DNA of 64,000 nucleotides from Isoperla grammatica (Eukaryota; Arthropoda; Insecta; Plecoptera; Perlodidae), in the NCBI GenBank assembly GCA_945910005.1, contig CAMDTW010000544.1, positions 1 through 64,000 of the forward strand, written 5' to 3'. Each line of letters opens with the position of its first letter. Position 1 is the stretch's first letter. Under the pieces are notes generated by a model that worked only from the letters and a program-made list of their open reading frames with translations, made no database searches and was not told the DNA's origin. Shown one piece after another: positions 32,993 to 45,500 of this stretch. A program made the position numbers and the translations under genes.

Positions 32993-33273
32993 GGCCTTAT
33001 TTGTGGATCTATCTTGAGGAGTGACAGTCTAGGGGCTAGGCCTAGGCCTAGGCCTAGGCCAGCATAGGCTCACATTTGTTTCTGTCATGGTTGCCTAGAC
33101 CTAGGGCCTAGGCCTAGACCTAGACCTAGGGCCTAGGCCTAGACCTAGACCTAGGGCCTAGGCCTAGACCTAGACCTAGGGCCTAGGCCTTATTTGTGGA
33201 TCTATCTTGAGGAGTGACATCTAGGGGCTAGGCCTAGGCCAGCATAGGCTCACATTTGTTTTTGTCATGGTTG
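32993..33273. repeat. Duplicated about 90-100-bp segment around (TAGGCC)-type repeats
   Basis: 32993-33093 and 33186-33273 share GGCCTTATTTGTGGATCTATC...GTCATGGTTG. Between them runs a degenerate array of CCTAGACCTAGGGCCTAGG. The second copy is the insertion target of the hAT at 33274. Confidence 0.8.
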
Positions 33274-34645
33274 CAGTGGTGGCTCCTGGGGTTTAAAATG
33301 GGTCTAAGGACGTGTCTGGGTACCGTTCTTGATTTCATTCTTATTCTTATTCTTATTCTTGTTCTTGGTCTTGTTCTTATTCTCACTCCAGTCTCACGCA
33401 TTCGGACGAGAGCCGGACATTACTTGATTTAAGTAGGGTTAGGACCTCGTAACTCGTCATCAGATCCACATTTTTTTAAATCAACATGTATAACCAAAAT
33501 GTAGGATCAAATATGCATTGTATTTAATAATAAATACATTGTAGTAACTTTTGAAGGCCACAGGCTTTAAATACTTAACAATTAACTGAGATATGTTCTG
33601 ACCCATCGTCCGCCATCTTCCGGAATGAAGTCTAATGTGCACTTTCAATTCTCGTTCTCTTTCTTATTCTTATAACGTAGTCACGCGCTCGCGACAGTAT
33701 TCGGACAGTACTAGATACGTCACGGATGATTGATGACGTAAAATTAAGAATAAGAATGAGCGTCGTTTTGGTACTATTCGGACACGTCCTAAGGCACAAA
33801 TCAGTTAACATTTAAAAAAGGGTTAGTTTGTCGTCATTTAGACTTACATTTATCTTCATATCGTACAGAAGATAATAAATAACGGCACCGGCACATGCAT
33901 GGAAAACAAAATAATGCACTAACTACAGAACAGCCGCAAATACATTAGTATTTTTCGTATGTTGATTTGTTAAAAGTTCTATTAAAAGTCTAGTTTTGTC
34001 TTGGCATTGCTGACTCATACACAATGTCTTTGCTAACAGTCGATCTTCATAACTAAATGTTAATTTTTCAAATATCTTATGGCTTAGGCCTACCTCATTC
34101 ATTTTGTTTTGGTGTAACACGGAATACTATCACTGTCCATAATTAGACGACGTGTCGTGACGAGGCTACACTACTGTCAGTCACTATACACTACAAAGCC
34201 AAAATCCACACAACATCATGCACTGCACTAATGTAACACGAAGACAACCACCTGTCAGCACAACCATTTGCTTGAATGAATTATTTGTGGTGCCATACAG
34301 GGACATAGGCCAAACGAGTCCGAACGTCAATGTAACATCTGCGTTCTTCACTCGCTTGTTTGCAAGAAAAATGAAAAAGCGCGTGCGCCGTCAGTTTGTT
34401 TGTTTGTTTGGTTCTTTCATTTAGCAGTAGGTACTCTGTCGCAGACTTCGGGCATCGCGTGGGGAAGTCGAGCAGAGCGCTCACCGCGCTTTTATTTGAA
34501 TGTGCATATTGAAAATACAAACCTTTCGATTTTATTTAAATATATATATGCTACAAGTCCACAACTCGTAATTTAATGTGAATGATTGTTGGCGAGAGGA
34601 GAGGGGGACACGTGCCCATGTGCCCTTATGGGTGAGCCGCCACTG
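33274..34645. mobile_element. hAT-type element, target duplication CATGGTTG
   Basis: Ends CAGTGGTGGCTCC / GAGCCGCCACTG, flanked by CATGGTTG at 33266-33273 and 34646-34653. No transposase frame. Internally it has a run of TTCTTATTCTTATTCTTG. Confidence 0.88.
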
Positions 34646-34653
34646 CATGGTTG

Positions 34654-35637
34654 TCAGCTCAGTAAGTAGCCTAGCCACAGTGTCCTTCCATGGAACACAT
34701 ATATAGAGCACTCAAAATAGACTAAATGCATTCTGGTGGCAAGAAAATAAACTTCTAAGTGAGTGGTTTAGCTGTCAATTTCCATTATTATTATTCATCA
34801 ATGGCGCTGAAAGGAGGTTGTTTAGCAGGGCTATCTATGTTAGTTTTGAGTCCTCTATAAGGTCGGTGCACAATAGGCTTAGCCCGGGAAGAGCTTCCTG
34901 TTGCTGTTAAAAGTTAAAATCTTGTAAAGCTCCTTCCCAGTAAGGATGGGCAAAAACTTGTATGTATTTCAGTTAACGTGTAACCTCTCCGTGAAAGGCG
35001 GGTGTACACGTTTGTGCCTGCCTACCCAATAGATTTTTCACATGAATAAGTACACTGTACAGATGCGTTTGGTGTGCGATTTTGGTTCAGCGGCGCGTCG
35101 TCAGTCAGCTAAGATTGTACGCTGTGGCCGGTCGTACACAGTATATAACCCTGTATGGGGGGTGTGCACAGGTCCGTGCCTTTAATATTTAGAGGAAAAC
35201 AATAAACGTGTCCACGTATTAAAACGTTGACACGTGTAGTCGTGTACACTATCCTGTCCCTACTTCCCGGTGCCGACCTACAGTTGCCGGGCAACTACAA
35301 TGATTGTAATGTATTTAGGGGTTTTCTTTATTGTAACATTGGTATTACTGCTGTCTACTTGGATTGGTTGCCACTTGCCACCCTACAATCGGAGGGGCAT
35401 TTCAGGGGCATTACTGCAGTGGCCTGTTGAGGTAGTCATAGATCAGAACCCGTATAGTAGAGTCTAGATTGAAGACGGCCGATTGAGATTGAAGGTGATT
35501 GATTAATGATTAGGCCTACACAGTAACAATATACAGTATGGTAATGGACTAATGGTATTACTGTGGTTTTGTTATAGTAGGCCTACCAATAGACCACAAT
35601 GATAACTGTAACGATTAAGTACTATTAGTAGTAATAG
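34654..35637. other. Intergenic sequence, nothing assignable
   Basis: Short open frames only. No inverted ends or repeats that I could pair. Confidence 0.35.
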
Positions 35638-35730
35638 TAGATTAGTTGCTTTAAATTAAAGTCCCCCACTAAAAATCAGTTTCATTACTGAGTGGGTAGA
35701 CTCTAAATGTGAATTTATTTATTTTTATTT
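35638..35730 (+). repeat. Dispersed repeat, copy 2
   Basis: TTGCTTTAAATTAAAGTCCC...GAGTGGGTAGACTCTAA matches 9657-9775, with a similar AT tail. Confidence 0.55.
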
Positions 35731-35989
35731 ATATAAGTATCACGACGTATACCACAGGCGCTAGTCCGACTTAACTTAGTCCAATGCGAACTAGAAATCT
35801 TTGATAGGCCTATACACCTGAATGCGTAGTAGATTTTACCGGACGAACAAAGCGGGCCAGCTCGGTTAAATCGAGCCAGCTATGCTTGATATACGCGTAG
35901 CTCGGTTTCACTGCAACATGATAGTCGCTGATCGACGAATCCAGTTGCAGCAAACATCTAGGGCTAGGCGTGTAGGCTAGGGGGCGTGT

Positions 35990-36447
35990 ATAGCACCGCT
36001 GGTCAAAGGTGGTTGCTCTTGGAAATAGTCACAACGTAGCAGGCGGTGAGTCTAGTGTTTAGTGCGGCTGTAGTTAGACCGATATTAAAGGTATTGATGT
36101 ATGGTTCGGCCTATCGTCGTGCGAGCTTATCTAATCCGAACTTGCTCCTGTGATATACGTAGTGTATGTTTCGGTGAGTAGGCCCTATCTTGTGACATGA
36201 TGCATAGTGTCATTCCTGTTACCAGGTTACAGGCTAGTCTTTGCGAAAACAATCGGTCTAGGATGTAGGGTGTCTCGCTACATGTCTGCTGTAGGCTGTT
36301 ACCCATTAATTTGCATTGGGGTACTTCTGTGTACTGGTACCGTTTAAGTTCTTCCAGAAGAAGGCCTGCTTGTGATGTGTTTGTGACTTGACAGTAATTG
36401 TTTACGTTTGAATGATCACTTTTAAAATGTATTGTCTCTTTTCACAG
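35990..36447 (+). promoter_or_regulatory. MED25: Candidate MED25 5' leader region
   Basis: The first coding exon has an acceptor (ttttcacag, AG at 36446-36447) ten bases before its ATG. A non-coding first exon is therefore expected. Two good donors lie upstream: GGCG|gtgagt (gt at 36046) and TTCG|gtgagt (gt at 36174). No TATA box stands out. Confidence 0.35.
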
Positions 36448-36578
36448 TGAGTCCAAATGGTGGTGGGCCAAGGGGAGATCAATATCCAGGCCGACATTAT
36501 CTTTGTGATCGAAGGAACTGCAATAAATGGGGCTTATGTGAATGACATCAAGACCAATTATGTCATTCCCACACTAGA
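36448..36578 (+). CDS. MED25: MED25 exon 1 (coding from 36457)
   Basis: Start ATG 36457-36459 after acceptor ttttcacag; donor gtaaga, phase 2. Opens the VWA fold with [16 protein letters not shown]. As in other MED25, a standard MIDAS DxSxS is replaced by IEGTA. Confidence 0.9.
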
Positions 36579-39500
36579 GTAAGACCACATTTTTGTACTT
36601 TAATCCAAAAGTTATGTATACAATGTATGTATTTATTAGGGATGACATCGGGTACCCGGGTAACCCGGGTACCCGGCTCCAAAGTATTACCCGGAGCCGT
36701 TTCTCGGGTCCGGGTATTTTTTTAGTCCGTTTCTAGGCTATATTTACGCGCCAGTATTGCTGCCGTTGATTTCGATGGAGCCAGCAGGCACGGCGGGCAC
36801 CGACCCATCCCCCACTATCCATAACAAGTGCCTCAACAGGGAACAGAACAGACGCGAACAGACTTGCATTCGTTACTGTTTGTTCATTGTTTAACATTCT
36901 GGTGAACATTCTGGCTAACACTTGTTCTATTACTATTTATTTTACTTGAAATAGCGTGTTTTAATACGTGCTTCAGTTGTGTATTGCGAAATGTTTTTTT
37001 TTTACTCGACTTGTTTACTGGAGGCTTATTCCAAGGGGCTATTCGAGCAGGCGGCATGCATATCATTCGTCCCTCGTCTTCCGCCCCGCGCACTTCACAA
37101 GGCCTAGCGACAACCTTCAAATCAAGCCTACACATCGAAAAATACGTTTTCAGGATCCGGGTACCCGGGTAATATGAGAGCTGGAACCGGTTCCGAATTT
37201 TATTACCCGATGTCATCCCTAGTATTTATTAGCATCCATAGGCCTAGATCTATAGTACATTGCTGGTGTGTGAAATCTGTGAGAATAAATCAATATCATT
37301 GTGCTGCCCCATGCCTTACTATGCAAGCATTTTTGGTACAGTATAGTTAAAGGCTGGTCTACACAGATTTTTAAGACATACAATTTAAGGTTTAACGCGT
37401 AGTCCTAAAGTTGGATCATAGGAAACACGTACTGGCGTTCACACAAAGTTTTAGTTTTAAGACGTTTTAAACAACGTCTTAAAACCTTATGCGTTATGTC
37501 TTCAAAATCTGTGTGGACCAGCCTTAACAAATAACAATTTGTCTTTTTTCGATTTCTTTTTCTTTCATCTTTTTTTTTTTTTTTTTTTCTTTTTCTTTTT
37601 TCACTTTTACATATATATTTTTTTTCACATTTCTTCTTCATGTTCTTTCATATTTATATACTTTATTAATTATTTTTATTATTTAATATTTTAATGCATT
37701 TTCACTTGATTTTGTTTTATTTGATTTTTCAATTATTTTTTCTTGTTCTTGATTTTTTTATAGTACAGTAGTTTTTGTTGTTTAGTTGTTATGTTATTTA
37801 TGATTTCATTATTATTAATTGTTTGCATAGCCTAGTTCTATTTATTGTCCTCTTTTGTAAATCAGTTTTTATAACTGAGTAAGATAGACATTATATAAAT
37901 AAATAGTATCCTTTGGGGGCCTATGTACATACAACAAAATATGTCCATCTTATAGCTTCTAAGATAAACTAGATGATATGTTTACTTGTATTGTATGTAT
38001 GTGTTATCTAGACTAGGCTATATGATGTTATTTACATGTGGCATCAAAAGCATACAGAAAGCATGATTTCGGAAAATATGTCATTTTACTAGTTCGGTCT
38101 ACATGGATCAATGTAACATACTGATATGTTTATGTTTCAGGTATTTTAGCCATGGTACGATTGATGACCGAGATTGTGTTGCTGAGGTAAGTCAAAGGCT
38201 CGGGAGTAGGCATGCGTAACATAGACCTACAGTAATTTATTTAAAACTTACAGAAAACTTATGCCAATTTTTGCAAGAATAGTTGCATTCTAATTCTACC
38301 TTTGATCATTCACAAAACTCACCCATTCATCTTCCAAGTTATTATGTGTTTTTTCCAACAACTTTGTAGTAATAAGATGATCAAAAAGTCTGATGTCATT
38401 CTATTAAACTTAAGATCTCCAATTTTGTTGGAACGTGTGCTAAGTATGCCTAGTAGTTGTAGGTATAATAGCAGTGTGTCTATTGACCTAATTTTACTAA
38501 TGGGAAACCTTTTAAAACTGAATTCCGTGTTTGTGCTACGTTTGTTTCCATAGAGTACGAGTACACAATATGGGCTGGTTGTGTACCAAGCTGCTGACTG
38601 CTTGCCTCAGCCAAGCAGTGATTGCTACGGACCATACTCCTCTCCACAGCGTCTCCTCTCTGCTCTTGATAAACTCGAGTACGTACGACTTTGAAGTCTA
38701 AGAACTCATTAATTGAACATTGAATAGTTTATACCCGTTTTTAAACTGATGTTGTAGTAGGCCTAATTACCCAAAATAATACTTCTGTAAATGACAATAA
38801 TTAAAATGTTTGCAAGAAATCTGTTTCTTCCACCTATTCGTAATTTGTAGAGGCCTCCAGAAATGGTTTTATTTTCTCCCAAATTTCGTTTTTCATAGGG
38901 CTGTGCGAGTATTCGAAAAGTTGAGTTCGGTCGAGTAGTTACTACTCGACTCGAGGTGATCGAGTTTTTCATGAAAAACGAGTCGAGTTCGAGTAGTTTT
39001 GATCGACTGAGCCGCCGTATTCAACTGGTTAAAAATACCGCCAATAGGTAGCGCTAGTATCCAAAAATAGCTTAAGTATCGATTTTCTAATCGACTTTGA
39101 AGAAAAAGTGACCTATCGATCATTATCGAGCAGATCGATACACGCAGACGACGCTTATTTAGGCCTATACTTCTGCAAATTCGCAAAAGTGTCTGCGTTT
39201 TTTGTGGATGATGTAGAAGTGGCAGCCAAACAAATGGAAGGGAATCTTCGAGAACCTAGGCCTACGAGATCGCTGACGCATAGGCCTACTATGTTCAGAG
39301 CCTAGGCCTAGCATAGCCTAGGTCTAGGCCCTAGGCCTAGGCCTAGACCCTGGTCGTAGGCCTGGCCTAGGCCTAAAAGTACCTAATCATCAAAGATATT
39401 ATATTCCCTACTGATCATCATGTATTTAGAATCATTTTTAAAACGTTCCATACAACTTAAGTTCAAAATGTAATCTTTGCATTATTAACCTCAAAATGGG

Positions 39501-42500
39501 GAAACACTCGCCAACATGGTCTCACAAAAACAAAAGTGGCCATCTGACAACCCATCTGCAAAACAGATTACACTGTAGTTCTATTGTTTCTCTTAAAGTC
39601 TTTCTCCTGTGCCAGGTCCCCGTGTACAGTGTAGGCCTAGTCCTAGGCCTAGCATTTGGCCATGCTTCGAGCATAGCCCTAGCCTATCCCCAGACCCAAG
39701 ACCTAGGCCAAGCTTTAGTACTTTCCTTGTCTAGATCACGTAGGCCTAGACCCAGTTGGCAGAATTTAGCATCGTTTGAGCCTTAGGCCTAGGGAGACAA
39801 TAATATTGAACAAATTACAGTATATGGTTTTAGGCCTGGCCCCAGGGACAGCTTTTAGGCCAAGGCCTAGCCTAGGTGAACTCGGCGGTAGCTTAGATGG
39901 GGTCCTAGGTCTAGTCTGCCTAGTCCTCTACCGGTAGTTATTCCTTTCCTGTATCTTTTTATTATATTCAGGCACTACTCGAAACTCGACTCGAAACTCG
40001 CGAGTTATTTACTACTCGAACTCGACTCGATTTGGAAAAGTGCTACTCGCACACCCCTAGTTTTTCAAAATGTAAATTTCGCGTTTTGGCGGTGTTATTT
40101 TTATAAGGCGCATAACAAGCAAAAAATAACATTATAAAATATACAATCAACTTAGGAATACCACACAAATATCTAGACAAGTCTTACATGTGTATAAATA
40201 GTACTTCCTATCTGTTTTCTTTATACATACAGTATTTTAAATTCTTCTGTTCGTTTTTTTTTCTTACACAAACACTTATGGCCACTTATGGCCAATATTC
40301 AACACAGTGAAATGATATCACAGTTTAAATTAAAAGTTGAGAAAAACTATTTACCTTTAACACGGGTTCTAGACGCTTTACTTAAATGGCTTCTTTAAAT
40401 GGGTGTCTTAGTTAAAGGGCCGTTTAAATGACAATTATTGACGACTACACGGAACATTTAATTATGAACGTCACTTAAAGATATCTTTAAGTATAGCCTG
40501 TATTTGGGGCATAAATAAAGGTTTTACGTAGTGTCTTTTGGTCTCCTTTCTCCTTTTTCCAAACACAATGGACTATGTAGGTGACGTGCGTGTTTGTGAA
40601 TTGCAGACTGGTCGGAGGAAAAGGGGAATCGCACGCGAATATTGCCGAGGGCTTAGCGACGGCGTTGCAGTGTTTCGAGGACCTGCAGCAACGTCGGGAG
40701 CCGAGCGTCTTGCCGCAGAAGCATTGCGTTCTGATATGCAACTCTCCACCGTACCTGTTGCCCGTCATGGAGACGCAAGCGTTCTCGGGCCTCACGGTAG
40801 AACAACTGGCTGCTCTGCTACTCGAGGTCAGTGCTGCAAGGATATAACTGCGTGTTGTTTGCGATGGAGACACATGTACAATATAATAACAGTTGTGTGC
40901 ACATTATCATTTTGCAGCTTACGGTTGGCTCTAGCTCATGTTATCGGATGGCTTTAATATCGGTGCATAAAATCTCTATTACGTATTTAATGAAATCGGA
41001 CCCAAAAGCTGAATTTTTAGAATCATAAACAAGAATAAACTACTGTCAGCGGCCGAAGCTTCTGCTAGTGCACAAAATAATAGCCCACCTACTAATTTAT
41101 GTATATATTATATATATTTATTATGGAGGTGAATAAAAAACTAACAGCTTATCTGGTTGTTGACCTTCAGAGTTGATAGAAACATAAACATAAAAAGAAG
41201 AAAATACAAATGACGTCGAAACTGTTTCGGCCTGACGTGGCCTTGTTCACCTACCAACCTTATAATTTGTTATTGAAATTTCAAATTAATATGTAGGCCT
41301 AACATCAATAGTGGAAATTAATATTATTGAGAAAATCAATATATTTGATACCAAAGTAAATAACCCTATTTATAAATCAAAATATTTACTACTGTAATAT
41401 CGAATATTGTTCAGTAACATTGATAGTTTTGCCCATCCCTAGTGACCCTAGCACTTGTAAATCTGCAAGATTACATGCCCATGCATCAGTATCAATTCAT
41501 TCAATTGCTCTAACAAGCTTGCAAGCATCTGGTTTTCAAAATTACTGCAGATTTTCAATGTCCCCAATATATGGAGGCCTATGTATATATAGCCTAGTGC
41601 TCATTTAATGTAAAATTATTCACCACATCTGCTTCTATTTTAGCGGGGAATCCACTTGTCGATTGTGTCGCCACGGAAGATCCCAGCCCTGTTTAAGTTG
41701 TTCGAGAAGGCGGGAGGGGATTTGGCTAGTTCACAAACCAAAAACTATGCGAAAGATCCCAGGCACCTTGTGTTGCTCAAGGGATACAGGTAAGATTCCA
41801 ATGTTTATCCACATAATATCAGTCAAATATATTACACAACTCACTAAAGCCTACTTTACAATTTTCTTAGTGGAAATGCATTGTCATCTCCTTGAATTAG
41901 CTTCAATTAGGCCTATGTTTTTAATTGTTTGTTACCAGTACATTAACCCATTCAACTTCTAAGCATATCCTATATTTAACTTTGTTGAACATTTGTTTTT
42001 ATTGTGGTATTTTTATAGTGGTGGCAGGATAGAAGAAGATGGAGAGGCTTATCTTCAATGCCGACCCAACGCAGAGTTGGACGTGGCAACAGATGATAAT
42101 GATGATTGAAATACATTTTTTCCTTATTTTCTAATGGTTTAAACCAGGGGTGCCCAACTTAATTTAGAAGTGGGCCACATTGCATAGTTATTAAATGTTT
42201 GCGGGCCACATCAATTTAAATTTAAATATGTATATCTTTGATTTTTTAGACTTTGTTGGTTGCAAAATGTATAATACTACATATAATACTACGGTATGTA
42301 TATAATACAAAAATAACTACATATCCGTCCACTTTTCATTAAATACGCGACACTCACTACTTAATTTAGTCATTTTAATTCTTGTGATACGGAAATTTTT
42401 AGAAAACACGTAAAACAACACTTCACAGCTAGCACATAGAAACACTTAACTCCGCGCAAGAAACCAAGTTGTTGACGGGCCGTTAAACATCAAACAATTC

Positions 42501-45500
42501 ATTCAACACTTATTCGCAACTTTCTCACGTGCGAGCAAGAACACAACTAGAAGGGTTGGTTATCTGTGCCAGTAGAGTCCTCGCGTGTTAGTTAGCCGGA
42601 TGTCGCCAAAGAAAACAATAATACCACCCCCTCCTCGGCTTCCAAGAAACTAGGCTTGACCGAGAAAAAAACTAGAAGTAGAAACAAAAGTTCACACAGT
42701 TTTTCGCTGCGAAGTCTAAAATAGTTATACCAATTAGTTATCTGTGGTTATACACATGTAGGCCTATATCTCCACCGAATAAGTTTCAAAACAATGTGCG
42801 TTCAGATAAAATTAAACTTTCTTCGTGGGTTTAGTTGTGTGACTAGAATGTATGATACCAAGCAATGGGAGGTGTGGGCCAGATGAAATGTCTTGGCGGG
42901 CCGCATGCGGCCCGCGGGCCGTATGTTGGGCACCCCTGGTTTAAACAAAATCCTTCATTAATTTTGTTGTTTGTTCCACAACATGTTTACCCAGAGTAGT
43001 TTCAAAGATTAGGCAGTAATAAATCAGAGTTCATAGTATGTAGGGAAGACGACGGGTACCCGATAACCGCCCGACGAAGTCGGCTACGGGTTGTGTTTTC
43101 TGTACCCGTTTACCCGACAAAACCCGGTTCCTGAAATTGAGAACTGCGAATTAGCTAAATGTTTTGAATTTGAACTGATTCATCTGTCATTACGTATTTT
43201 ATTTTGGTGCTTGGCGGTATTTCCCTAAGTAATAGAATCGCGTCTATAAATAAACTGTCCACTTTGATAGTTTCTTTTGTTCATGCCGCCCGATTCCCTG
43301 TTCATGTAAGCCTGGCCGCCGGCAATCTTTTAGCATGAAGTGCTACCCTACACCCCCCCCCCCCCCCTTTCTCCCTCCCAAAGCACACAACCATTCGACA
43401 CTTCAACGGGCCGGTCTGTCCGTGGCCTTGAGCTTGAGTGGCAGCTGTGACGCATTATGTTTCATCCCGCTCCGATCCTCGACCCCCCGCGCTGTTGTAA
43501 CTTTCTCTTGTCATGGGTGTTAGCTTTTCATCACAAAATATAATGAAACATCCTAATCCCTGCTACTACAATACACTATTTGTGGTATTATTTTCGACGA
43601 GAGCGATATCGAGCGGTTGATTTGACACCCCACATGATTTTTTTTGTTTTATTAGGCCTAGGCCTACCCGGGTAACCCGCGGGTATAGTGAACGGGTACC
43701 CGGGTCGTAAAAAAGTCGGGTTTTGTCATCCCTAATAGTATGCCTGAGAAATAGGATATCAGGAAAGGCTGTATTTTATGTAGTATTCATCTGTATTCTA
43801 TTTAATATTGATTTCAAGATTTCTATTATTGCAATGTACTTTTGTTTTATGTAGCCTGAAGGAGCGGCCGCTGAGTCCGCCAGTGAGCACAATGAGTCAA
43901 CACCCCCCAATTCCGTCGTTGCCAAGTCCGTCTCTGCCCAGTATCGGGAGCCCGATGGGACCTGGGGGAGGCGGAGGGGCACCGCAGCCCCCCCAAGCAG
44001 CTCCGGGTAACAACGCTCCGGCCGCCTTCAGACCCAACCAGCCAAACGCGGTAAGAGAAATTACCTGTTTTTGAACCACCCTTCGATATCAAAACATCTC
44101 CGGAAGATCGAACTCGAGATGATTTTAAGAATGTTATTTATCCACATGATAAGACATTGATACAGAATACATCGAACCACATTGGTATGGTTTTCCAGCC
44201 CTATTTAGAACATCTATTTAGTATTTACACATCTCACTTATTTTCCAGGGCATGGTGATGCAGAGGCCATTCCCTCAACAGCCTCCAGGCTACCATCCGG
44301 GCATGTTGGGTCCCGGGCGTCCTCCGCAGCGGTGGCCCATGATGCCCCCCCAGCCCCAGCCGGGCCCCCGAGGCTTCTTGCCCCCGGGCAGCGCACAGCC
44401 AGCACAACAAGGTGCCCCCTCGGCTCTCATCACGCAGCTGCAGCAGCCGCCCTCCACCGCCACCAACCAGTTTGCACAAGGTAGCAACAAATACCTTACT
44501 AGAATAATACAGGAAGCTTCCGTCAATTTCTGGCGACGGCTGGCCTGGCTGACTTGAATCCCAACTAGGGGAATGATCGACGCAAAGAAGTTCACTCGCT
44601 GCATTTAAAAAGCCAAATTTTATCCAGCATTCCACTAGCGGAGCATTATAAAATTAAAAAAGTGCCAGTTGTATTTTTTTTTTGTAAACAAAAGTTTAGT
44701 AGGCAAAGATAATTCTAAGTTCCGTGATTTGATTCATGTTATTACATAGCAGATGTAAACCTGTATTTTGTGTTTTAACTTGACATGGTCAACACTGTTT
44801 ATGAATGTTTTTGTAAAGAGTCAAACTACCGCAAATAAAATAAATAAGTACCGGTATCACAGACTTGGTAATTTAGGTCTATTGAATTATCAAAATTTCC
44901 AATCATATTGAAACTTGGATATGAAATAGGTACCCAGTTAAAGTATGTAGTATGTAAAATGTATTTAAATGTATGTAATGTAGTATAAATAAAATAAAAT
45001 AAAAGACGAATTATTAGAACTTCGGATTACACTGGACAAAGAAAGAGTAGAAATTGTTAATGATATAAAATACTTAGGGGCAATTTTAGATGAAAACTTA
45101 AATTTTAAAGCACACGGAAATTACATTGCAAAAAAAAATGGCAAGAAAGGTAGGACTATTTTGTCACATACATAATAATGTGCCCTAAAGTCAAAAATCT
45201 AGATCTATCAAGCAATTGTTGCTCCTATATCATAGATTATTGCAGTTCCATACTATTTATGTTAAATAAAAATGAGATAGAGACACTTCAGAAAATTCAA
45301 AACAAAGCTATGAGAAGTATTCTGCGAGTAAACAGAGAAACATCTATAACCAAGATGTGTGAAGCACTATGTTGGCAAACAATTATGGGTGTGCGAGTAG
45401 CACTTTTCCAAATCGAGTCGAGTTCGAGTTCGAGTAGTAAATAACTCGCGAGTTTCGAGTCGAGTTTCGAGTAGTGCCTGAATATATTAAAAAGATACAG

